7,229 nucleotides of DNA from Thermoplasmata archaeon (GTDB taxonomy: Archaea; Thermoplasmatota; Thermoplasmata; Thermoplasmatales; Thermoplasmataceae), in contig JAJZOT010000074.1 of assembly GCA_021847855.1 (NCBI GenBank), positions 1 through 7,229 of the forward strand, read 5' to 3'. The notes below the pieces were generated by a model, which saw only the letters and a program-made list of their open reading frames with translations, was not told where the DNA came from and made no database searches. Below, piece after piece: positions 1 to 6,490 of this stretch (its first letter is position 1; the number at the start of each line of letters is the position of its first letter). A program made the position numbers and the translations under genes.

Positions 1-1071
1 GAGATATGTGAGTTCATCAGTTCCGTAGCTCAGTATGACAGTGAAGGCGTTTACCACAATCTGAAAAAGGTCTGGGAAGACAAGGGGGTTGTATTCATGG
101 ACCTCGATTCTGCAATAAGGGAGCATCCTGACCTTGTGAAGGATTACTTCTGCAGGGCGGTTCCTGCCACGGATAACAAGTTTGCAGCCCTCAACGGCGC
201 TGTCTGGAGCGGAGGATCATTCCTCTATGTACCAAAGGGAGTCCATATAGACATGCCTCTTCAGACATATTTCAGGATGAACGGTGAAGCAACCGGACAG
301 TTTGAACACACAATAGTGGTGGCTGACGAGGGTTCCAAGGTTCATTACATAGAAGGGTGTACAGCACCTAAATATGATAGAAACTCACTTCACAGCGCAA
401 TAGTTGAAATTTACGTAAAAAAGAATGCCCAGGCAAGATACACCAGCGTCCAGAACTGGTCCAAGAGTGTGTACAACATGCCAACCAAGAGGGCGTGGGT
501 CGATGAGAATGCCAAGATGGAATGGGTTGGTGGTTCTCTTGGCTCAAAGGTGACAATGCTATACCCATCATCATACCTCAGGGGACCGTACGCTTCAGCA
601 CACAATCTAAATGTGTCGCTGGCTGGTCCGGGAACAGTCAAGGACACTGGAGCCAAAGCGCTTCATCTTGCCCCTTACACGAGTTCCAAGATAGTCGCCA
701 AAAGTATAAGCATCGAGGATGGCAAGGCAATTTACAGGGGACTTCTGAGAATGAACAAGGGAGCTATTCACTCAAAGAGTCATGTACAGTGCGATGCGCT
801 ATTGATAAACGACAAGTCCCAGAGTTTCACGTATCCCCACGACGAGATTTATGAACCGACTGCTACATTTGGCCATGAAGCAACCGTTGGAAGAATCGGA
901 ACTGATGAACTCACATATCTCAGGTCCAGGGGCCTGAGCGAGGATGAGGCGAGTTCGATGATCGTCCTTGGTTTCCTTGACGACGTGATGAAGGAGATTC
1001 CCATGGAATTCGCGGTGGAAATGAACAGGCTCATCAAACTTGAAATGGGTAAACTCGGCGCAGTAGGATGA
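1..1071 (+). CDS. sufB: SufB, Fe-S cluster assembly scaffold (5' truncated by window edge)
   Basis: SufB is the scaffold subunit of the cytosolic SufBCD complex, on which a nascent Fe-S cluster is built with SufC ATPase. The reading frame is open from base 1 with SufB-like residues before the first internal ATG at 97 (VYHNLKKVWEDKG, then MDLDSAIREHPDLV), so the gene enters from the left and roughly 110-120 N-terminal residues are missing. Family signatures are clear: the GCTAP motif (Cys codon 358-360), QCDALL (Cys codon 790-792, matching E. coli Cys405) and GHEAT (Glu codon 877-879, matching Glu434). The Cys-to-Glu spacing of 29 residues equals that of E. coli SufB. The C-terminal DELTYLRSRGLSEDEA segment is the family hallmark. 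The gene ends in TGA six bases before sufD. Identification is very secure; sufC is expected upstream but is not in the window. Confidence 0.97.
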   Translation, partial: EICEFISSVAQYDSEGVYHNLKKVWEDKGVVFMDLDSAIREHPDLVKDYFCRAVPATDNKFAALNGAVWSGGSFLYVPKGVHIDMPLQTYFRMNGEATGQFEHTIVVADEGSKVHYIEGCTAPKYDRNSLHSAIVEIYVKKNAQARYTSVQNWSKSVYNMPTKRAWVDENAKMEWVGGSLGSKVTMLYPSSYLRGPYASAHNLNVSLAGPGTVKDTGAKALHLAPYTSSKIVAKSISIEDGKAIYRGLLRMNKGAIHSKSHVQCDALLINDKSQSFTYPHDEIYEPTATFGHEATVGRIGTDELTYLRSRGLSEDEASSMIVLGFLDDVMKEIPMEFAVEMNRLIKLEMGKLGAVG

Positions 1072-1077
1072 TCTTCC

Positions 1078-2325
1078 ATGGAAAATTACCCGGAAACACT
1101 GAAAACAATACTGAACGATGAAGCTTACGGGTACCGCAGGGATGCTTTCCTGGCATTCCTCAAATCCCCTGTGAGAGATTACAAGGAAAGCCCTACGGTA
1201 AAGGACTATGTAGAGATATCAGACAAAGACCTTGAGAAGATGATATATGGCGAAATCTCTGACACGAGTGCAGACATAATTTTCGATCAGGACGCAGACA
1301 TAAAAATAATTAATGATGAAGTGACGGCATCAGATCAACTTCTGCAAAAAGGGGTTATCGTGTGTGACATGATCACAGCAATCTCCCGTCATAAGTTGCT
1401 GTTTGAGAAATACATTTTTCCAAGGCATGGAACAGAACGCATCGAGCACCTGATCAACTCTTCGTGGAGGAACGGGCTTTTCATATACATACCTGAAAAC
1501 TCCAGACTGAAAATCAAGATACATAATCTCTCTGACGCTGCATCGTCTTTCGCGTACAAATCGGCAATAATCTGCGGCAAAGATTCTCAGGTAGAACTCA
1601 CGGATATTTACGGATCAACGGGAAGCGGAAACGGGATTCAGGGGAAGAATGTTTATTTCTTCCTTGATGAATATTCAAAGGTCAAGTATCACTACCTTCA
1701 GGATAAAATGGATACCGTTACTGACATAACTTTCGTGAGGCAGTATCAGGACAGATTCTCTGAATTCTCGTTTTTCCACATAAATCATGGATCTTCCAGA
1801 GTGCTGTTTTCCAATGAATCCCGGCAGTTCGGGGCCTCGTCAGATTTCAGGGTATATGGGGTGAATTTCAGTACAAACAGCCAGAAAATGGACATCAGGG
1901 ACAGCAGTTTCCAGGAGGGAGTCGGTTCCTCCGCAGATATACAGGTGAGGGGAGTTGTCACAGGATCAAGTTCAACAATCCACAGGGGAAATATCGACCT
2001 CGAGGAGATAGCCATAAAATCATCTGGCTTCTATGATTCAAAGATTCTTCTGCTCTCCAGGGAAGGATATGCCAATAGCAAGCCCGGGCTCATGATTAAA
2101 AACAACGACACAAGGTCAAAACATGGTTCATCCATCAGCAACGTGGACGAGGAGCAGATATTTTACCTGCGTTCACGAGGCATAGACCTGAATACCGCTA
2201 CGGGACTCGTCACAGCAGGCTTTGTTGGTTCCATAATAGAAAAGGCAAATAACCAGGAATTCACCAGAAAGGTATATGAATACGCAGAAGGTCTTGGAAT
2301 AAATGCATTCCTGGGAACAAATTAA
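1078..2325 (+). CDS. sufD: SufD, Fe-S cluster assembly protein, SufB partner
   Basis: SufD forms a heterodimer with SufB in the SufBC2D scaffold. The 415-residue product has a divergent helical N-terminus (about 1-90), a beta-helix core (about 130-345) and the typical C-terminal block SNVDEEQIFYLRSRGID (354-370). The functionally important His of E. coli SufD (His360) is present as His349 in SKHGSS (codon 2122-2124). The nearby Cys358 of E. coli is replaced: Ser347 stands at the His-2 position, and the protein has only two Cys (96 and 166). The ATG at 1078 follows the sufB stop by six bases, with TGATC just upstream as a possible partial anti-SD match. The 3' end overlaps sufS by 23 bases, suggesting translational coupling. 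It is SufD rather than a second SufB because it lacks the GCTAP and QCD motifs. Confidence 0.94.
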   Translation: MENYPETLKTILNDEAYGYRRDAFLAFLKSPVRDYKESPTVKDYVEISDKDLEKMIYGEISDTSADIIFDQDADIKIINDEVTASDQLLQKGVIVCDMITAISRHKLLFEKYIFPRHGTERIEHLINSSWRNGLFIYIPENSRLKIKIHNLSDAASSFAYKSAIICGKDSQVELTDIYGSTGSGNGIQGKNVYFFLDEYSKVKYHYLQDKMDTVTDITFVRQYQDRFSEFSFFHINHGSSRVLFSNESRQFGASSDFRVYGVNFSTNSQKMDIRDSSFQEGVGSSADIQVRGVVTGSSSTIHRGNIDLEEIAIKSSGFYDSKILLLSREGYANSKPGLMIKNNDTRSKHGSSISNVDEEQIFYLRSRGIDLNTATGLVTAGFVGSIIEKANNQEFTRKVYEYAEGLGINAFLGTN

Positions 2326-3580
2326 AAACGATTTCCCGATCTTCAGCAATAAGGGCAAGGATTTCATCTATCTTGACAGTGCTGCAACAACACAGAAGCC
2401 ACGGGTTGTCATTGACGCCATATGTAACTTTTACGAAAATTCCAACAGTAACGTCCACAGGGGAATATACAGGCTGAGTGAAGAGGCTACCGAGATCTAT
2501 TCCCAATCGAGATCTGCAGTTTCCCGTTTCATAGGTTCCAGCGATCCTAGGCAGATCGTATTTGTGAGGAACGCTACTGAGGCCCTCAATCTTCTGGCGT
2601 ACAGTCTGGGAAGGAGTCTGAAGGCTGGAGACGAGATTTTGCTCAGCATAATGGAGCATCATTCCAATATTGTCCCATGGCAGTTTCTCATTGATAAGGG
2701 AGTGAAACTCAAATTCGTGGACATAACGGAAGATGGAACGCTCGACATGGATGATCTTGACAGCAAACTGACAGACAGAACAAGGATTGTCTCCCTAACC
2801 CACTGTTCTAATCTGCTCGGAACGATCAACGATGTCTCCGGCATCGCTGGTAAAGTTCATGACAACGGGTCTCTTTTCATAGTTGACGGAGCACAGAGCG
2901 TGCCGCATATGCCCGTTGATGTGTCATCCATTGGCTGTGACTTCCTCGTGTTTTCGGGACACAAAATGCTTGGACCCATGGGGATAGGGGCATTGTACGG
3001 CAAATTGCACCTGCTTGAGGAAATGAGTCCCTTCAACGGAGGAGGAGAGATGATTCGTGAAGTTTACCAGGATCATTCTACGTGGGCCGATGTTCCGGAG
3101 AAATTTGAGGCTGGAACCCCCAATGTGGAGGGTGCCGTAGGCCTTATGGCTGCAGTCAATTACCTGAAGGACATTGGCATGGATAATGTAAGGAAGCACG
3201 AGAAAGACCTGATCCGGTACACACTAGAACTGGAGCAGGAATCACGAGCTGTAAATCTTGTGTCTTACGGCCCGCGAGATATAAATATACGGGGAGGTAT
3301 ATATTCATTCAATCTAGGTGAGATCCGGCCGTTGAACCTGCAGGATACCCTTATGGATGATAACATAAATGTAGGATCAGCGGTGCATCCGCATGACATG
3401 GCCTCATCTCTTGACGGTGACAACATCTCTGTCAGGTCAGGACACCACTGTGCAATGCCGCTGACTCACAGGCTGAATGTCGTTGCCACCTCTAGAGCCT
3501 CATATTACATATATAACTCCAGAGATGATGTAAGGATGCTCTTCGAAGCAATAGAACGCATATCAAAGGTGTATTCATGA
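2303..3580 (+). CDS. sufS: SufS, PLP-dependent group II cysteine desulfurase
   Basis: This enzyme converts L-cysteine to alanine and holds the sulfur as a persulfide for transfer to SufU and then SufB. The 425-residue sequence shows the class V aminotransferase fold landmarks: YLDSAATTQKP (23-33), NSNVHRG (48-54), VRNATEALN (88-96), MEHHSN (117-122), VDGAQSVPH (194-202), the PLP lysine in SGHKMLGPMG (Lys221) and GTPNVEGAVG (271-280). The catalytic Cys383 lies in RSGHHCAMPL, which marks group II (SufS) rather than IscS. The Lys-to-Cys distance is 162 residues against 138 in E. coli SufS (Lys226-Cys364). Most of the excess is an extra segment of about 20 residues (342-361) that resembles the segment after it. 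The ATG at 2303 lies inside the end of sufD and gives the expected N-terminus (SWEQIKNDFPIF); only a weak AAGGT precedes it, so coupling to sufD translation is likely. Confidence 0.96.
   Translation: MHSWEQIKNDFPIFSNKGKDFIYLDSAATTQKPRVVIDAICNFYENSNSNVHRGIYRLSEEATEIYSQSRSAVSRFIGSSDPRQIVFVRNATEALNLLAYSLGRSLKAGDEILLSIMEHHSNIVPWQFLIDKGVKLKFVDITEDGTLDMDDLDSKLTDRTRIVSLTHCSNLLGTINDVSGIAGKVHDNGSLFIVDGAQSVPHMPVDVSSIGCDFLVFSGHKMLGPMGIGALYGKLHLLEEMSPFNGGGEMIREVYQDHSTWADVPEKFEAGTPNVEGAVGLMAAVNYLKDIGMDNVRKHEKDLIRYTLELEQESRAVNLVSYGPRDINIRGGIYSFNLGEIRPLNLQDTLMDDNINVGSAVHPHDMASSLDGDNISVRSGHHCAMPLTHRLNVVATSRASYYIYNSRDDVRMLFEAIERISKVYS
3411..3440 (+). repeat. Second copy of a degenerate 60-base-offset internal repeat in sufS
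   Basis: Bases 3351-3380 and 3411-3440 match at 19 of 30 positions by hand count, at an offset of exactly 60 bases (20 codons). At protein level, residues 342-361 align with 362-381 without gaps. P343/P363, L350/L370, D353/D373, N354/N374, I355/I375, V357/V377 and S359/S379 are identical. The second copy is the canonical segment leading to the catalytic cysteine; the first is the part absent from E. coli SufS. This suggests an old in-frame tandem duplication, though the segment is short and chance similarity cannot be excluded. Confidence 0.5.
3567..3571 (+). promoter_or_regulatory. Shine-Dalgarno AGGTG for sufU
   Basis: AGGTG lies five bases before the sufU ATG, inside the last codons of sufS. 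It is a good match to the archaeal anti-SD (complement of CACCTCC). Together with the ATGA overlap it fixes the sufU start at 3577. Confidence 0.75.
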
Positions 3581-3966
3581 CAGACGCTGATCTGAATTCA
3601 GAGATACTGCTGGATCATTACCGTAATCCACACCACCATGGACAGATAGAGAACCCCAGCGCCAAGCAGCTTGAATATAATCCAGTTTGCGGTGATACGA
3701 TCCAGATCACGGTAAGGATTGAGAATGACAGGATCACAGACATAAAATTCATCGGGAGAGGATGCTCCGTCAGCCAGGGCACAGCTTCCATGCTGACAGA
3801 TCACGTCCTGGGACTTTCGCTGGAAGAGGTTAAAAAGATAAGCCAGGAAGACTTACTGGATATGCTTGGAATAAATCTGGGCCCAAGCAGGGAAAAATGT
3901 GCACTTCTTTCCCTGAATACAATCAAAAAGTGCATTTCACAGTACGAGAACAAATCTAGGAGTTGA
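3577..3966 (+). CDS. sufU: SufU/IscU-family Fe-S scaffold or sulfur-transfer protein
   Basis: This family accepts sulfur from SufS (Zn-bound SufU) or holds a nascent cluster (IscU). The 129-residue protein begins with the typical EILLDHYRNPHHHGQIENP and has the three conserved cysteines in NPVCGD (Cys38, with Asp40), GRGCSVSQGTASMLT (Cys63) and REKCALLSL (Cys108); a fourth, Cys119, is near the C-terminus. The residue before the third Cys is Lys, as in SufU, where IscU has His. Yet the Cys63-Cys108 spacing of 45 is close to IscU (about 43) and lacks the roughly 19-residue SufU insertion of Bacillus subtilis. The start overlaps the sufS stop as ATGA with a good SD, so sufS and sufU are translationally coupled. 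The operon position next to sufS favours the SufU role; whether it binds Zn or Fe-S cannot be told from sequence. Confidence 0.92.
   Translation: MTDADLNSEILLDHYRNPHHHGQIENPSAKQLEYNPVCGDTIQITVRIENDRITDIKFIGRGCSVSQGTASMLTDHVLGLSLEEVKKISQEDLLDMLGINLGPSREKCALLSLNTIKKCISQYENKSRS
3958..3962 (+). promoter_or_regulatory. Shine-Dalgarno AGGAG deciding the TTG start of the ferredoxin gene
   Basis: AGGAG lies eight bases before TTG 3971 and about twenty before the next in-frame ATG (3983). The spacing favours the TTG, which also restores the usual ferredoxin N-terminus (MAKYMVSID). Confidence 0.6.
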
Positions 3967-3970
3967 CAAC

Positions 3971-4177
3971 TTGGCAAAATACATGGTTTCCATAGATAAA
4001 TCCGGATGCATAAGTGATGCAATCTGCACGGCCATATGCAGCAACTGGTATATGGGCGCCGATGGCAAAGCTAACTACAGGAAAGAAATAATCGACGAGT
4101 CGGAATATGAGGAAAATCATGAGGCGGAGATATCATGCCCCACCTCAGTAATTAAAGTCCAGCCTGTTGCCGACTGA
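3971..4177 (+). CDS. Small single-cluster ferredoxin with an Asp in place of the second cysteine ligand
   Basis: This is a 68-residue soluble electron carrier. The motif is Cys13-x2-Asp16-x2-Cys19-x3-Cys23, with a C-terminal Cys56-Pro57. It matches the layout of Pyrococcus furiosus ferredoxin, where Cys11, Asp14, Cys17 and Cys56 bind a [4Fe-4S] cluster and Cys21 pairs with Cys48 in a disulfide. Here Cys23 corresponds to Cys21, but there is no Cys in the 24-55 stretch, so the disulfide partner is missing. Such sites readily hold either [3Fe-4S] or [4Fe-4S] clusters. The region 24-55 is acidic (ESEYEENHEAE). The TTG start is chosen for its SD; the alternative is ATG 3983, four residues shorter. 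Four bases separate it from sufU, so it is part of the SUF operon and may supply electrons for cluster assembly (inference). Its last 26 bases overlap the end of the convergent glyS. Confidence 0.88.
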   Translation: MAKYMVSIDKSGCISDAICTAICSNWYMGADGKANYRKEIIDESEYEENHEAEISCPTSVIKVQPVAD

Positions 4178-5618
4178 ACTCAATCAGCTTTTTATTTTCC
4201 AGGATGGGTACGGAAAGAAGGTCGTTTACTGATATTCTTATTTGCTTCGCAGTGTCACGATCCCTCACAGTGACCGATTTATCTGCAAGGCCCTCATGGT
4301 CGAAAGTTATACAGTATGGTGTACCAATCTCGTCCTGCCTCGCGTATCTTTTACCTATTGAACCTGACTGATCATAAGTTACGTATGGATCTATCCTGCG
4401 CATTTGTTCAAAGAATTCCTTTGCCATTGTGTCGAGCCCATCTTTGTTCAGATGAGGGAAGACCGCGGCATGATAAGGCGCGATATCTCTGGGCAGTTTC
4501 AGTACCTTGAAGCCTTTCTCATTTATCGTGAAGGAGTGCATCAGGACAGAAAGAAACATGCGATCTATGCCGTATGATGGTTCTATTATGGACGGGATCA
4601 CCTCCCTGTCGTCTATCCTGACTGACATGGATTCGCCGGAAGCGTTCTGATGGTTTCTCAGATCATTCCTGTCCGCTATGCCCACAATTTCGACCCAGTC
4701 ACCGTCCAGCATTGCCTCTGCGTCCCAGGAATCGAAGGAATAGTGTGCAAGTTCATCAGTGTGCTGCTGCCTGAACCTCAGCTTTTCCGGGGCTACACCT
4801 ATTCTGGTAAGTATCTCAAAAGTCTTGTGTACAAAATAGGCAATGGCATTACTGCTCATTACTTGTTTTTCAAGAGCAGCATAGATATTCATTTTAATTT
4901 CCGGTCCGGATCTTGGAACGAGAGTAATTTCCTGTTCGTCTTTGAATTCCTTCCAGTACTTCTTCTCTGGATCAACGAACACCTCAACCTCTCCCTGTGT
5001 AAATTCCTTTAACCGGATTAGGCTCTGTCTTGGAGATATTTCATTCCTGAACCCCTTTCCCAGCTGTGCAACAGCCATGGGAAGCCTGTTTCTGTAGAAG
5101 TTGTTCAGAAGCTTGAAGTTAACGAAAATTCCCTGTGCAGTTTCAGGTCTCAGGAAGAGATCGCCTGAACTTGACTGTCCCGGCATTCGGAACATGAGCT
5201 TGAAGTCATAAGCTTCGGTTATCCTCTTGCCGCAAATGACGCATTTTACATTATGATCGCTTAGGAATCTGCCGGCTTCGTCGATTGTGGTCAGTGTTTC
5301 ATGGAAGCCGCCTGCCTTCAACACGGTCTCAAGTTTCTGCCTGTTGTGGCAACTCGCACATTCGGTGGCAAGATCCGAGAATTTCTCAAGATGTCCGGAT
5401 GCCCTGAAAACTGCAGTAGGCACAATCACTGGGGAATCTATTAAAATAGTATCGTCTGAGAGATAAGCCTCTTTCCAGATCTTCACTATGTTGTCCCTCA
5501 GGATAACGCCCAGAGGACCATAATCGTAAAAACCTGATTCTCCGTGATATATTGAGAATGAGGGCCAGAAGAATCCCCTTCTCTTGGCTAGTTCGATAAC
5601 CTGTTCATAAACATTCAT
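4152..5618 (-). CDS. glyS: Glycyl-tRNA synthetase, alpha2 (archaeal/eukaryotic-type) class II
   Basis: This enzyme charges tRNA-Gly with glycine using ATP in the cytosol. The 488-residue protein has the GlyRS N-terminus (YEQVIELAKRRGFFWPS, then GFYDYGPLG at 29-37) and a probable zinc module (CASC at 87-90, CVIC at 126-129). LRPETAQGIFVNFK (156-169) is followed by motif 2 FRNEISPRQ (190-198), the conserved block WVEIVGIADRNDLRNH (308-323) and motif 3 SYGIDRMF (348-355). An HGTP-type anticodon-binding domain follows (about 375-480, with DQSGSIGKRYARQDEIGTP and VTVRDRDT). Length is near the Thermus enzyme and there is no WHEP extension. It is the homodimeric type, unrelated to bacterial alpha2beta2 GlyRS. 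The ATG overlaps the stop of the upstream CBS gene as ATGA, with no clear SD, so translation is probably coupled. The 3' end overlaps the ferredoxin gene tail to tail by 26 bases. Confidence 0.97.
   Translation of the reverse strand: MNVYEQVIELAKRRGFFWPSFSIYHGESGFYDYGPLGVILRDNIVKIWKEAYLSDDTILIDSPVIVPTAVFRASGHLEKFSDLATECASCHNRQKLETVLKAGGFHETLTTIDEAGRFLSDHNVKCVICGKRITEAYDFKLMFRMPGQSSSGDLFLRPETAQGIFVNFKLLNNFYRNRLPMAVAQLGKGFRNEISPRQSLIRLKEFTQGEVEVFVDPEKKYWKEFKDEQEITLVPRSGPEIKMNIYAALEKQVMSSNAIAYFVHKTFEILTRIGVAPEKLRFRQQHTDELAHYSFDSWDAEAMLDGDWVEIVGIADRNDLRNHQNASGESMSVRIDDREVIPSIIEPSYGIDRMFLSVLMHSFTINEKGFKVLKLPRDIAPYHAAVFPHLNKDGLDTMAKEFFEQMRRIDPYVTYDQSGSIGKRYARQDEIGTPYCITFDHEGLADKSVTVRDRDTAKQIRISVNDLLSVPILENKKLIEFSRQQAGL
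4189..4198 (+). terminator. Oligo-T tract, candidate terminator of the suf operon
   Basis: TTTTTATTTT begins 12 bases after the ferredoxin stop codon. Archaeal RNA polymerase terminates at such T-rich tracts without a hairpin. The tract lies within the last codons of glyS on the opposite strand (Asn-Lys-Lys codons), so it may be partly a by-product of coding. Confidence 0.45.
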
Positions 5619-6457
5619 AGAAACACGCTGAGAATCTGTATATCGTACAGCATTCCGGCCAGGTGGCCGATGCCCTGTAATATCGGCAGCTGGTTGTAGT
5701 TTCCTGTCTCCATCTTCTTCACCGCAGTCTCCAGTGTATCGATAGTATTGGTAATGACTGGATGTACTATCATTGCCTCCCTGACAGGGATATCTGGAAG
5801 ATGAAGATTGCTCTTTTCAATGAGGTATGTCACAACGTTTCTGATGCCGTCCCATGACCATGGGTCCTCATCGTCTGCCATGCCGACCTCTGAAAATTCA
5901 AAGTTAGATTTCTTGTCCACCTTGTCGAAAATGTCCCTGTCGGTTATCAGTCCCATCAAATCCCCTTCTGCATTGATGACTGGGCACGCGTAGACCTTTG
6001 AGAGTCTCATTATGAAAGATACAACATTCAATGGGGTGTTTTCCCATACCGGTACGGCAATTGTATTGGTTATCTCTTTGACCTTTCTGCTCCCATATCT
6101 TTCCCTGACCTCGGGAAGGAAGTTCTGTGGCGTCAGGATGCCTGCAATCTTTTCCTGGCTATCCACCACGATGATGTGACGCCTGTTCTGGGAAATCATT
6201 TCTCTGGCAGCTTCCTCTATGCTGCTTTCAGGACTTACTGGCCTTGCTTTCCTCATGGCCATGGCAGTCTGGGTCTCATTCGGGTTCTCGAATATGTCTC
6301 TCCTGCTAATGATTCCAGCATACTTTCCGGAATTGTCAGAAAGCGGTAACCCCGTTATTTTGTTTTTTATCAGGATTTTTATGATTTCTCCTACAGTGCT
6401 GGGGACCTTGTAACTGATGGGGTCCTTAGTCATTATATCCGCGACGGTTTTAGACAT
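5615..6457 (-). CDS. Four-CBS-domain (tandem Bateman module) protein
   Basis: CBS pairs bind adenine nucleotides, S-adenosylmethionine or similar ligands and act as sensors; no catalytic domain is attached here. The 280-residue protein has four repeats, at about 4-56 (VADIMTKDP ... GIISRRDIF), 66-114 (MRKARPVSP ... GILTPQNF), 126-178 (KVKEITNTI ... GLITDRDIF) and 224-276 (PVREAMIVHP ... AGMLYDIQ). An acidic, Trp-containing linker (about 180-222, ADDEDPWSWDG) separates repeats three and four. I chose ATG 6457 over the in-frame GTG 6511, because the longer version would place the TATA-like box inside the coding region and the extra 18 residues are not CBS-like. The gene is first in a two-gene unit with glyS (ATGA overlap). 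Its ligand and target are unknown; a link to translation or adenylate status is only suggested by the neighbour. Confidence 0.88.
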   Translation of the reverse strand: MSKTVADIMTKDPISYKVPSTVGEIIKILIKNKITGLPLSDNSGKYAGIISRRDIFENPNETQTAMAMRKARPVSPESSIEEAAREMISQNRRHIIVVDSQEKIAGILTPQNFLPEVRERYGSRKVKEITNTIAVPVWENTPLNVVSFIMRLSKVYACPVINAEGDLMGLITDRDIFDKVDKKSNFEFSEVGMADDEDPWSWDGIRNVVTYLIEKSNLHLPDIPVREAMIVHPVITNTIDTLETAVKKMETGNYNQLPILQGIGHLAGMLYDIQILSVFL

Positions 6458-6478
6458 ATCAAGAGAATAACAGTGTTC

Positions 6479-6490
6479 TATATTAAATAA
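6479..6490 (-). promoter_or_regulatory. TATA-box-like promoter element of the CBS-glyS unit
   Basis: On the minus strand this reads TTATTTAATATA, centred about 27 bases before ATG 6457. Archaeal TATA boxes lie about 26 bases before the transcription start, so the transcript would begin at or next to the ATG (leaderless). No SD is seen before that ATG, which fits. Confidence 0.55.

Noticed and set aside
522..854. 110-codon plus-strand frame inside sufB
   Set aside because: Overlaps the sufB core including conserved motifs; composition (Trp/Ser/Cys-rich) is typical of an out-of-frame shadow.
2261..2662. 133-codon open frame on the minus strand across the sufD/sufS junction
   Set aside because: It lies antisense to two clearly identified genes, shows no recognisable motif and has no promoter or SD; its openness is a by-product of the coding strand.
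4650..5012. 120-codon plus-strand frame antisense to glyS
   Set aside because: Covers conserved glyS motifs in antisense; no SD, promoter or recognisable domain.
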